A program made the position numbers and the translations under genes. DNA of 64,000 nucleotides, from positions 1 through 64,000 of IMG/VR virus record IMGVR_UViG_3300005253_000144; one strand, 5' to 3'. Below are positions 44,590 through 51,460 of the stretch, piece after piece. Position 1 is the stretch's first letter, and each line of letters opens with the position of its first letter. The notes below the pieces were generated by a model, which saw only the letters and a list, made by a program, of their open reading frames with translations, ran no database searches and was not told the origin of the DNA. The stretch is from a virus.

Positions 44590-45480
44590 TTAATTTTCAT
44601 TGGCAGCTCCCAAATAATCCTGCAATAGGCGGGTCCAATAATCCACCTTGTCACTATATGTCCAGCCCCCAAAGGAATAGCATCTATCAGCCAATAACGA
44701 TGCCCAGCTACAATTATAAGCAGCCATTGCCGCCCTAGTCGCATCACGTCCGGGCTGAAAGCCCTTTTCAATGGCCTGCTCAATAATTTGGTTGATTATT
44801 CTTGTCCCGCATTCGATATTCTTTGCTGGGTTTTTGAGTTGCTCGGCAGTAAGTCCACAGTTTCCGGGTGTCAGTGCCATGAGACCGATTGCGCAAGTCC
44901 CTCTTTTGGTGTCAAAATCGTTGCATTCAGCATAGTTATCACCCTGCGATTCCTGTGCAATGATACCAAGAACTATTATATCCGTGGCATAGGGATAATC
45001 ATTTCTTGCCAAAACATCATCAACTATGTATTTCCACCGTACAATTCTGCCCATCTGCCAAGCCAAAATCCTAGGCGGGTTTACAAACGTAATAACATTC
45101 TTATCCTCTGGAGGTGTGTAACGGTATTGTTTTATGGTGGGTAAGGATGCCTTTGGTTTGTTATTTGCATCATTGATATCTGGAACAGGCTTAATCGAAA
45201 AGGGCGAATTGAGAATCAGACTAACGCCATTGTTAATTGGTTTCGCAACGTCACTCCTTGTAATAACGGCTTGACGCGGATACTCAATAGCGTACGCAGG
45301 TTTAACCCTAGCAGGTCCACCGAGTACCAAATCAACGCCAGCGTTAACTGGCTTTCCGGTATCGCTTCTGGTAATAACGGCCTGACGTGGATATCCAATT
45401 GCCTGGACAGCTTGGGCATCAACGACCAAGAACATAACTGCCATAAAGACGCCCAGAAAAATATATCTAAATCTTTCCAT
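44590..45480 (-). CDS. Exported lytic transglycosylase (SLT-like)
   Basis: The 296-residue protein has an N-terminal signal sequence (FIFLG-like hydrophobic region to about residue 27). Residues 29-61 and 66-98 are an internal duplication (YPRQAVITRSD...KP). The last ~130 residues are an SLT-type muramidase: IIVLGIIAQESQGDN with catalytic Glu ~177, CAIGLMALTPGNCGLTAEQL, and AMAAYNCSW. It cleaves peptidoglycan glycan strands. It follows the holin-like gene with a 14-base overlap, supporting a lysis role. Confidence 0.85.
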   Translation of the reverse strand: MERFRYIFLGVFMAVMFLVVDAQAVQAIGYPRQAVITRSDTGKPVNAGVDLVLGGPARVKPAYAIEYPRQAVITRSDVAKPINNGVSLILNSPFSIKPVPDINDANNKPKASLPTIKQYRYTPPEDKNVITFVNPPRILAWQMGRIVRWKYIVDDVLARNDYPYATDIIVLGIIAQESQGDNYAECNDFDTKRGTCAIGLMALTPGNCGLTAEQLKNPAKNIECGTRIINQIIEQAIEKGFQPGRDATRAAMAAYNCSWASLLADRCYSFGGWTYSDKVDYWTRLLQDYLGAANEN

Positions 45481-45763
45481 TGGAAACCAGACGTACTATT
45501 TTTTCTCCGTCATGAATTAGGCCAGCCACAGGTACTCCGATTATCGCGGTCACTAAATAGCTCACATAATCGAAAGCAACTCCTGAGCCTTCAATACCAG
45601 ACAATGTGAAGAGATTTATTTCGGTGGCCGCGGCCATCAAAAAGACAAAGACAAATACAGCGTAGTGCTCCAACTGCGCTTTGTCTTGCCTAACCAACTT
45701 GAAAACATTGATAGCGGAAAACGCAAATCCAGTAAGTAACGCGAGCGGTTCAAGTGCTTCCAT
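45467..45763 (-). CDS. Holin-like membrane protein
   Basis: A 98-residue protein from ATG 45763, preceded at 7 bases by AGGAG. It has three hydrophobic segments (about 5-20, 35-52 and 65-85) separated by charged loops (KLVRQDKAQLEHY) and a basic tail. Lying immediately before a lytic transglycosylase and behind a strong promoter, a holin is the best guess. A longer frame upstream lacks a ribosome site. Confidence 0.72.
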   Translation of the reverse strand: MEALEPLALLTGFAFSAINVFKLVRQDKAQLEHYAVFVFVFLMAAATEINLFTLSGIEGSGVAFDYVSYLVTAIIGVPVAGLIHDGEKIVRLVSNGKI

Positions 45764-45795
45764 GGGTATTCTCCTATAAGGGGTTTGTGGGGGAT

Positions 45796-45851
45796 GCGCC
45801 TGACTCGGCGCAAGATATTCTATACTATACACAGTTTCAGGGAAATTGCAA
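45796..45851 (-). promoter_or_regulatory. Sigma70-type promoter and leader hairpin of the lysis operon
   Basis: On the minus strand TTGCAA (+ 45846-45851) and TATAGT (+ 45824-45829) are 16 bases apart, a good promoter for the holin-lipoprotein operon. Between it and the ATG the leader contains a GCGCC/GGCGC hairpin (+ 45796-45811), which may affect translation or mRNA stability. Confidence 0.7.
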
Positions 45852-45887
45852 GTGAATTAAATTAAAGATTCCATAAATTAAAATCAC

Positions 45888-45919
45888 GGGAAGTCTGTTT
45901 GCCCGCCGCCAGACTTCCC
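45888..45919. terminator. Terminator-like hairpin upstream of the lysis promoter
   Basis: GGGAAGTCTG and CAGACTTCCC form a perfect 10-bp stem with a 12-base loop. The T-run is better on the plus side; on the minus side it follows as ATTTTAATTT after a few bases. It probably ends transcription from the endolysin operon before the lysis promoter. Confidence 0.65.
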
Positions 45920-45963
45920 TTTTGTTGGGTTTATATATTTTATCCTGGAAGGAAAACTTATTG

Positions 45964-46155
45964 TCATTTCCAAGATTCCCTTTTGTTATAGGGAATAAAA
46001 TATTGCAACCTGCCCTTAAATTTGTAAACTACATCAACCGATTCTCCTGTGCGGCCTTCAACAAACGCGGCCGCTTCCTCTGGAGAGCAATGTGTGATAA
46101 TCCACAAATCGCATTCAGGCAGTTCTTTCACGTTTTTAATTTCAATCAGTTTCAC
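45964..46155 (-). CDS. Small hypothetical protein
   Basis: A 63-residue protein with GTG start, preceded by a GGAGGT site, and a GTGA overlap with the upstream stop. Sequence (IIEIKNVKELPECDLWIITHCS-type strand pattern, EEAAAFVEGRTGESVDVVYKFKG) suggests a small alpha/beta fold. No family recognised. Confidence 0.6.
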   Translation of the reverse strand: MKLIEIKNVKELPECDLWIITHCSPEEAAAFVEGRTGESVDVVYKFKGRLQYFIPYNKRESWK

Positions 46156-46367
46156 AATTTGTTACCTCCCAACTTAGTCTCATTGTTCGTTGGGGTATTT
46201 ACCCAGTTTATAAACGGCTCTTTCTTACTGCGTTCCGGCATTCCCTGCCAACGCGCCCGACCAACCGTACCAGCCGACATGAGCCTGGGCTTGAGGTCTT
46301 TCCCTCGGTCACGCAGTTCTCTGCGAACGAGACCGGATGTCCAGGCCTCCAGGTAGTTCTCTACCAA
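46152..46367 (-). CDS. Small hypothetical basic protein
   Basis: A 71-residue frame beginning with TTG behind a TAAGG-like site and coupled to the following gene by a GTGA overlap. Basic N-half (SGLVRRELRDRGKDLKPRLM). No homologous motif noted. The non-ATG start makes the exact N-terminus uncertain. Confidence 0.45.
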   Translation of the reverse strand: MVENYLEAWTSGLVRRELRDRGKDLKPRLMSAGTVGRARWQGMPERSKKEPFINWVNTPTNNETKLGGNKL

Positions 46368-46395
46368 CGAGCCTTATGGGACAGGCAATTCCAGC

Positions 46396-46422
46396 ACAAA
46401 TGCCTAAGAAATAGGCATTTGT
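46396..46422. other. Ten-base-pair hairpin at the 3' end of the HNH gene
   Basis: ACAAATGCCT and AGGCATTTGT pair perfectly around a seven-base loop. The stem covers the last codons of the HNH gene. No T-run follows, so it is more likely an mRNA stability or processing structure than a terminator. Confidence 0.45.
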
Positions 46423-46775
46423 GTAGCACCTAAATTATAAGCCAATCCCAATTCTTTTGGTAGTTGAGTATATGTTTCCGCGGATAGCCAATCTTTGGGA
46501 TGGGTGTTTCCCTTTGAATTATTGCATTCATGACAAGCGGGGACTAAGTTTTCCAATGCTTCAACTCCGCCCAGGATTTTCGGGATGAAGTGGTCAACAG
46601 TAAAAGCGGTAGGGTTTTTCATTCGCGGTTTTCCAAAATTCAGCTTTCTCCAACAATAGATACAGTTACCCTGTGTTTTTCCTAATATGCAAGCGCGCAA
46701 ATTTATATCGATTGTTATCCAATAACCTTGTACTTTAACCCTAGGATTTTTGAAGCCGCCTAAAATACGTTTCAT
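46404..46775 (-). CDS. HNH endonuclease
   Basis: A 123-residue protein with a complete HNH zinc-finger nuclease motif: CIYC (38-41), VDHFIPKILGG with D61-H62, and ENLVPACHECNNSKGN with the second Cys pair (C81, C84) and Asn. Such enzymes are often free-standing homing endonucleases or, near terminases, packaging helpers. Here it is between endolysin and small genes, so mobility is the likelier role. Confidence 0.87.
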   Translation of the reverse strand: MKRILGGFKNPRVKVQGYWITIDINLRACILGKTQGNCIYCWRKLNFGKPRMKNPTAFTVDHFIPKILGGVEALENLVPACHECNNSKGNTHPKDWLSAETYTQLPKELGLAYNLGATQMPIS

Positions 46776-47530
46776 TTGCGGTTCACTAATTTTATTAATT
46801 CATATAGACAGCCGCTTGAGGGAATTTCAGGGTCAGGCGGCGGGTCTACCGGAGGCACATCTTGAACTTTTAGATAGCTATCCCAATCCCATAGGAAGTC
46901 GTTCCTATCCAATGTATGACCTGCTGTTTTATCCCAAGGGCTGAATTGATGGGCAACAACATCTTCCAGAACATAGCCTCTAGGGATACCAAAGCGTGCA
47001 AAGTTTATGCCATAATACGCCGCCCATAAAGGATGCCGGAGGATTGAGATGGGGATATTTCTTGGCAATTCATAATCCCACCACCATTTCCCGGTATAGT
47101 TCCAGATAAATTCTTCGTCCCACCACTTTCTTGCCTCTGCGAAAGCATCCACCAGCATATGCAGGCGCGCTAATTTACTAATATGTGCTATCTGCCGGGG
47201 ATGCTGTTCCACGTCTATCGCATAAATATCCTCGTCTTTGTGGTCTCCAATATGGTCGATACCAAGTTTTACTTGCTGCGCAGGACTGAGACCGCCTGAA
47301 AGATTAGCGTCAAATGTAATAAATGTTGTTGCACCGCGTAGCTCAAACATGTTTGCGGCAGTCCAATTATTTTCAAATTGTGAATCAATATGCCCCCTAT
47401 AGTCAGGCGCCATAAAATAGCCGTCTGATACTTTACACATCGCCCCCTTGACCCCGGCATCTCTAAGCCTATTCCAGGGAAGAACTCCATTATGATGCGA
47501 AACATCGATGAAATCCATTACTGGAGCCAT
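46772..47530 (-). CDS. Endolysin, glycoside hydrolase family 25 lysozyme
   Basis: The 252-residue protein has the GH25 fold pattern: FIDVSHHNGVLPW with D9, GAMCKVSDGYFM, and DIYAIDVEQHP with D106-x-E108 as acid/base pair. It hydrolyses the beta-1,4 bond of peptidoglycan. No signal peptide is visible, so release by a holin is expected. The C-terminal ~25 residues are a Pro/Asp-rich tail. AGGAG is 7 bases before the ATG at 47530. Confidence 0.88.
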   Translation of the reverse strand: MAPVMDFIDVSHHNGVLPWNRLRDAGVKGAMCKVSDGYFMAPDYRGHIDSQFENNWTAANMFELRGATTFITFDANLSGGLSPAQQVKLGIDHIGDHKDEDIYAIDVEQHPRQIAHISKLARLHMLVDAFAEARKWWDEEFIWNYTGKWWWDYELPRNIPISILRHPLWAAYYGINFARFGIPRGYVLEDVVAHQFSPWDKTAGHTLDRNDFLWDWDSYLKVQDVPPVDPPPDPEIPSSGCLYELIKLVNRK

Positions 47531-47571
47531 GTCTTTTCTCCTGTTTGTCTGATGGTCTATGCTTTTCTTCT

Positions 47572-47601
47572 ACTTTATCACAGATTTATTCCATTAGTCA
47601 A
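47572..47601 (-). promoter_or_regulatory. Sigma70-type promoter for the endolysin operon
   Basis: Minus-strand TTGACT (+ 47596-47601) and TAAAGT (+ 47572-47577) are separated by 18 bases, about 40 bases before the endolysin ATG. This gives the endolysin and HNH genes their own start. Confidence 0.6.
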
Positions 47602-47973
47602 TAAGCTGAAGCGGTAAATGTTAATGTGCATTTGGATTTTTAATCAAAAAACCCCGCAAATAATTGGGCGGTTAGCGTCAAGCATTTACGCTATACTCCA
47701 GGGCCTACTCCGCTTAAGCATCCGTATATCTGGCGGTCTTCCTTTAGCGTAATCTCTTGATTGGTTGGCTCTGTTTGCAGAGATTTCTCAACTAGGGTGC
47801 AATTATTCACCTAGCCTTCTTCTCACTATACCCCAGAAGCGGTTTTTCTCCTTGGTTTGAGTCTAGCGCGCCTAGCTCGGTATAGCGGCATCCACATCTC
47901 AGCTTGTTTTATAGCCAATCGCCCAATTAGTTACGGGATTTTTCGGTTTTTAAGGTTCACTTCTTTTCTTAGG

Positions 47974-48118
47974 ATTGAATATTTTCTTAGGCCGACAGGA
48001 CTTGCACCTGTGACCTCCGTGCTTTTGGCAACGGTGCTCTATCAGCGCTACTTACTTGGCCGGGAGCGACCCATTCTTTCGGCACCTATCTGAGCTACAG
48101 CCTAAGAAAATATTCAAT
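47974..48118. repeat. Perfect 19-bp inverted repeat around the tRNA-like element
   Basis: ATTGAATATTTTCTTAGGC at 47974-47992 is the exact reverse complement of 48100-48118. The inner bases overlap the acceptor stem of the tRNA-like fold, so in RNA the repeat would prolong this stem to about 19 bp. It could also be a terminal inverted repeat of a small element. Confidence 0.9.
47987..48104 (-). tRNA. tRNA-like element with an enlarged D-loop
   Basis: The acceptor TAGGCTG pairs with CGGCCTA (one G-U), then TA, D-stem GCTC/GAGC, variable loop AGGTC and T-arm ACAGG-TGCAAGT-CCTGT are all in tRNA order. The D-loop holds about 44 extra bases, and the anticodon stem is only CCGT/ACGG around a 10-base loop containing GCCAAAA, so no anticodon can be assigned with confidence. 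Two similar blocks (TAGCTCAGATAG-GTGCCG and TAGCGCTGATAGAGCACCG) suggest a tandem half duplication. It may be a degenerate tRNA or a tRNA mimic. Confidence 0.42.
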
Positions 48119-48142
48119 TATTAATTTTCTGAATTCCATGTA

Positions 48143-48171
48143 ATATTACCATTTGCGCTATAATTTGTCAA
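48143..48171 (-). promoter_or_regulatory. Consensus sigma70-type promoter of the RNA region
   Basis: On the minus strand TTGACA (+ 48166-48171), a 17-base spacer and TAATAT (+ 48143-48148) form an almost ideal promoter. Predicted start is near 48136, so the first transcribed feature is the tRNA-like element and not a protein gene. Confidence 0.75.
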
Positions 48172-48192
48172 GTGTTTTATATCAGATATATA

Positions 48193-49770
48193 TCAGAAAA
48201 GATTCTGCTGGATACCTAAACTCAACCAATAATCTAGCCGCGCTTTAGCAATGTCAATGTATGCCCGTAAAAATTCTACACCAACTATGCATTCCCAGCC
48301 TGCCTGGAACGCGCCTATCATTTCGCTACCAGTTCCCGCAAATGGCACGAAAATACGGCGTGGGGCATATTCATCTGGTGGGAGTAGCAGAGTTGCTAAG
48401 TGTTTGATTAGGGCAATCGTTTTTATGGTGGGGTGTACATTGCGCTTACAGGGTTCATCCTCTCCCTTGTCATTTATATGATGGGTGCTGTGTAGGTCCC
48501 CGCATTTGGCGCAGGGGATGTGATGGATTAATCCTTTCTCGCGCTCAACATTTCCGGTCTTTGCCATATATTTGAAGGCCGCTTCCTGTTCTAGCTTTTC
48601 GTATACATAATCAGCGTTGAAAAAGAATTGTGACGCGCCGCCAGAGTCGCCATAGGTATCCTGCAAAGTCGGTCTATCGCGGTCTCCTTTGTGCCAACCC
48701 CAGTTTTTAGCATTGTGTTCGGGAGTCATCAGTCCACTTTTCAAATGCCCGCTCTGCCTATCCAGTTCTCTTGCCGGACATCCTTCAACGCATTCCCAGA
48801 CCGCACTTTCACCGCCAACTTCCTCGCCTTCGTAATCTTCGCCGACCGCGTCTCCGAACGGTTTTGCGCCGTCTGTAAATCGGTTGATAATATAGCCGTC
48901 CGGGGAAGTGCCAATGCGCTTGCAGTCTGGGGAATGTTGGATTATGAAGTTGGCTGGCCAGCGGCCAGAGGAACCACCCCATTCCTTTTCTTTCTCTGTT
49001 TCCGCCCACCCATAAATGTGAGACGGCCCGCTCCCGGTCGGTCCTACTGGTTTTCCAATCCTCCCCCCATCAATATTCAACGCCCCCGCCCCCGTGCGCG
49101 TGATGTCGTCTACCGGTCTACCTTTCTCTGTGTACGGTTTCTGGAATACGATTATCGGCTCAAGTGCGGGCTTTTGAGCTTGCAGTCCGTAGCGGTGACC
49201 TTCCCAGGTTTTGGCTAGGTCGGTGGTAGCCTGTTCTCTATAATTGGTGTGTCTACCATCAAATATACTATTCTCTTGAATATCTTGTGTTTGTCTAGTA
49301 CCACCATCTCTATATCGGTCATACCATTCTGATTCTCTCTCTGCCCCCGCCGCCTTATCAATCTGCGTATCAATCCGAGTAGCTTTCGGAAATCCACTCC
49401 CATAAACCCAACCCATCATCGGGTGGATAATATAACCACTGTCCTCAATCGCAACCGCCATCCGGTGTGCTGTTCTACTGCCGCCGAATGTCATACAAAA
49501 TGCGCCGGGATATAGTAAGTCCCAAAAGGCGCGCCATGTTTCTGGTCGGAATGCCACATCGCCTCCGTCCCATTCCTGTGACATAAAACCGCGGGATACC
49601 CGCTGAAATGCACCATCGCTCCCAAACTGAGCAGGTGCCGCGCCATCTTTTCCAAAACGTTTGGTGATACTGGTTAGATGATAGGGAGGGTCCGCGAGGA
49701 GTGCGTGAAAAGGCGCACCATCATAATGTTTAGCAAAACGTATTACATCACCATTTAATATTCTATTCAC
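48193..49770 (-). CDS. Site-specific DNA methyltransferase (DPPY type)
   Basis: A 525-residue methylase with the catalytic motif ALLADPPYHL near 23-32 and the SAM-binding motif FVPFAGTGSEMIGAFQAGW near 480-500, i.e. the order IV then I of beta-class amino-methyltransferases. HPTIKTIALIKHLATLLLP is the usual helper segment. A long central insertion contains CxxC pairs (HIPCAKCGDLHST), possibly zinc-binding. Start is GTG at 49770 overlapping the HNH gene. It probably makes N6-adenine or N4-cytosine marks that protect phage DNA; target unknown. Confidence 0.87.
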   Translation of the reverse strand: MNRILNGDVIRFAKHYDGAPFHALLADPPYHLTSITKRFGKDGAAPAQFGSDGAFQRVSRGFMSQEWDGGDVAFRPETWRAFWDLLYPGAFCMTFGGSRTAHRMAVAIEDSGYIIHPMMGWVYGSGFPKATRIDTQIDKAAGAERESEWYDRYRDGGTRQTQDIQENSIFDGRHTNYREQATTDLAKTWEGHRYGLQAQKPALEPIIVFQKPYTEKGRPVDDITRTGAGALNIDGGRIGKPVGPTGSGPSHIYGWAETEKEKEWGGSSGRWPANFIIQHSPDCKRIGTSPDGYIINRFTDGAKPFGDAVGEDYEGEEVGGESAVWECVEGCPARELDRQSGHLKSGLMTPEHNAKNWGWHKGDRDRPTLQDTYGDSGGASQFFFNADYVYEKLEQEAAFKYMAKTGNVEREKGLIHHIPCAKCGDLHSTHHINDKGEDEPCKRNVHPTIKTIALIKHLATLLLPPDEYAPRRIFVPFAGTGSEMIGAFQAGWECIVGVEFLRAYIDIAKARLDYWLSLGIQQNLF

Positions 49771-50305
49771 GCTCTGCCCTTTGTAATTTTATTTCTCTGA
49801 TACGATGACATCTGGGGCATACAGTTATAAGATTTTTAATCTGGTTTGCTTTTGAATAATCATTAAATTTCCTAGAAGGAACGATATGATGTACATGTAA
49901 TGAGTGCCCTATATTTTCCAGACACTCACTTTCCGTTATTAAACAATCTTGACATGTATTATTATCTCGGTTTTTTACGGCTCTACGCTGTGCATACCAG
50001 TTTGCTCCGTGATGATTTATACCATTTCCATGAATAAACTGTGGATGATTTTTACCAATTCGGTATTCATCTCTGCATGGCCTAGAGCAATATTTTCCCG
50101 CCCCTTTATGTTGTTCAAGTTTGCTTTTGGCTATTACAAAGTTCTTTCCACAATTTAAACATTGTTTTTTGGCTAACCTAAGATGTGGTCTTGCTTTAAT
50201 TGCAGCGTACTGGCAATCTTTTGAACAATGTTTACCGCGGCCATGTTTGATACGTGAAGGATTCCTACTAAATATTTTTCCACAACATTCACATATGAAG
50301 TCCAT
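49763..50305 (-). CDS. HNH endonuclease with N-terminal zinc fingers
   Basis: The 180-residue protein (ATG 50305) has two related N-terminal zinc-binding modules, CECCGKIFSRNPSR...CSKDC and CLNCGKNFVIAKSK...CSRPC, then an HNH domain: CQDCLITE, LHVHHIVPSRKFND and NLITVCPRCHRI. Such combinations are typical for phage homing endonucleases, where fingers help site recognition. It overlaps the methyltransferase gene by eight bases. A TTG start at 50356 would add residues but the fingers begin at once after the ATG. Confidence 0.83.
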   Translation of the reverse strand: MDFICECCGKIFSRNPSRIKHGRGKHCSKDCQYAAIKARPHLRLAKKQCLNCGKNFVIAKSKLEQHKGAGKYCSRPCRDEYRIGKNHPQFIHGNGINHHGANWYAQRRAVKNRDNNTCQDCLITESECLENIGHSLHVHHIVPSRKFNDYSKANQIKNLITVCPRCHRIREIKLQRAERE

Positions 50306-50408
50306 TTTATTATTATAAGATAAATCATGGGACGAGGCAATTGAAATACATAGCAAAGGCTATAACATCCCCTGTAATTATCCTTGCATTTATGCTTTCC
50401 ATTTCTTA

Positions 50409-50417
50409 ATTATACCA
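50409..50417 (-). promoter_or_regulatory. Extended -10 promoter towards the HNH gene
   Basis: The minus strand reads TGGTATAAT here, an extended -10 with consensus hexamer, about 100 bases before the HNH start. It overlaps the area of the plus-strand promoter, so the two would be divergent and may exclude one another. Confidence 0.5.
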
Positions 50418-50427
50418 ATATTGATAC

Positions 50428-50468
50428 TTGACATTTCACATCGCATCTGCTATACTTTGGTTATAACC
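50428..50468 (+). promoter_or_regulatory. Consensus plus-strand promoter with palindromic operator
   Basis: TTGACA (50428-50433), a 17-base spacer and TATACT (50451-50456) are close to the sigma70 consensus. The start region holds the perfect 10-bp palindrome GGTTATAACC (50459-50468), well placed for a repressor. It points against all genes in the region. Confidence 0.75.
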
Positions 50469-50479
50469 CCTTGGCCTGC

Positions 50480-50509
50480 CCCCCTCAGGTCCGGGGGTTT
50501 ATTTTATTT
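50480..50509 (+). terminator. Plus-strand rho-independent terminator
   Basis: CCCCC and GGGGG (50480-50484 and 50493-50497) form a stem followed by TTTATTTTATTTT. It works only on the plus strand. It comes only some 20 bases after the expected start of the plus-strand promoter, so together they would make a transcript of about 45 nt. Confidence 0.75.
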
Positions 50510-50826
50510 TCTGTAAATAGTCTTTCGGCATGATTACTATCCAATAGAGTAACGACCTCTTTAGTCGTGTTGCTGTAAATGGGGTAATAATCTTTATCTC
50601 CGCATCTCACCATATGCAGAGTCCGCGATTTTGTCAGCCTCACATATCGCTTGCTTTTATTCCTTCTTATCGAATGTAGAATTTCCGTTCTTAATTCATC
50701 CGTGAAGTTGATATCCAGCTTTTCTCTGGCTCTTTTTATCGTATGGCGGCGATAACCCACTTCGCGCGTATAGCGTGCCCTTTTCCTTCTTCTTCTTCGC
50801 TTTGATGACCCGCGCCTACGCGGCAT
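50485..50826 (-). CDS. Highly basic hypothetical protein
   Basis: The 113-residue protein starts with a run of Arg/Lys (PRRRGSSKRRRRRKRARYTR), reminiscent of nucleic-acid-binding tails, and has a small beta-rich C-terminal half (RYVRLTKSRTLHMVRCGDKDYYPIYS). Its last codons overlap the plus-strand terminator. DNA or RNA binding is a reasonable guess only. Confidence 0.62.
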   Translation of the reverse strand: MPRRRGSSKRRRRRKRARYTREVGYRRHTIKRAREKLDINFTDELRTEILHSIRRNKSKRYVRLTKSRTLHMVRCGDKDYYPIYSNTTKEVVTLLDSNHAERLFTENKINPRT

Positions 50827-50833
50827 CTAATGT

Positions 50834-51460
50834 CTACGCGTTGCCGTAGATATTATCAACCATGCCAGCCTTGATAGCCATATCAGCATTGAACCAAGTA
50901 TTATGCTTTAATGATTTCTCAACATCCTCCCGCTTAAGAGTGCTATTATTCAGATAAAATGTGGTGATGCGTTCTATCATCATATCCAATAGCTTAACAT
51001 CGTCTTTAATTTGTGTATATGTACCCCACATAAATGCCGACAATTCGTGGATAAGCATGTAGGCCGAGGGTTGGATATATCTTTGTGAACAGGCCATCGA
51101 AATGAACGTGGCCGCACTCGCGCACATTCCCTCAACAATGGAATAGATGGGCGTCTGGATTTGTTTGATTTGGTCTGAAATCGCAAACCCATCAGTCACC
51201 GAACCGCCCCAAGAATTTATATGAAGCCAGATGGGAATGGGTGGAAAGTCAGGTGGGAGTGCTCTTGAAATGTGTTCACTACGCAAGAAATTGTCCGCTT
51301 CCCTAAGCCGCTGCAACAATGTTAATCCCCTATCCGAATTAACATCAGCATAGAAATAGACATGATTATTAATTGCTTCGACAGTAGTTGGTGCAATAAA
51401 TCGTGGTCCCTCATCTGCCGTTGGGGGAGTTGGTGATTCAAATGTTGGTTTTGGATACAT
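50834..51460 (-). CDS. ClpP-like serine protease
   Basis: The 208-residue protein has the Clp protease fold: IWLHINSWGGSVTDGFAISDQI with the oxyanion glycines, YSIVEGMCASAATFISMACSQRY with nucleophile Ser115, and AYMLIHELSAFMWG with His138. Size equals cellular ClpP. It is not next to the capsid genes, so it is less likely the prohead protease and may change host protein turnover. AGGAG lies nine bases before the ATG at 51460. Confidence 0.87.
   Translation of the reverse strand: MYPKPTFESPTPPTADEGPRFIAPTTVEAINNHVYFYADVNSDRGLTLLQRLREADNFLRSEHISRALPPDFPPIPIWLHINSWGGSVTDGFAISDQIKQIQTPIYSIVEGMCASAATFISMACSQRYIQPSAYMLIHELSAFMWGTYTQIKDDVKLLDMMIERITTFYLNNSTLKREDVEKSLKHNTWFNADMAIKAGMVDNIYGNA

Larger units (their letters stand above)
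47646..48137 (-). ncRNA. Candidate stand-alone structured noncoding RNA
   Basis: This is the only stretch of the window over 300 bases without a protein gene. Behind a good minus-strand promoter it contains, from 5' to 3', a tRNA-like element, a 7-bp helix CTATACC/GGTATAG (47826-47832 with 47879-47885) enclosing a GAG-CTAG hairpin (47859-47878), a CTAGG/CCTAG hairpin (47792-47814), a CTCTG/CAGAG tetraloop hairpin (47769-47782), a TAGCGT/ACGCTA hairpin (47673-47693), and finally a weak GC hairpin with a T6 run (47646-47651). Nested perfect stems and own signals suggest an RNA gene. It did not match tmRNA or RNase P landmarks that I know. Confidence 0.55.

Noticed and set aside
47857-48093. A 78-codon plus-strand frame in the RNA region
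   Set aside because: It has no ribosome site, covers the tRNA-like fold in antisense and gives an atypical product.
48691-49218. A 175-codon plus-strand frame within the first methyltransferase
   Set aside because: Antisense to a clear methylase; no start signals and no recognisable motif.
49763-50305. Group I intron hosting the HNH gene
   Set aside because: The HNH gene overlaps the methyltransferase start and no intron core or interrupted gene is evident around it.
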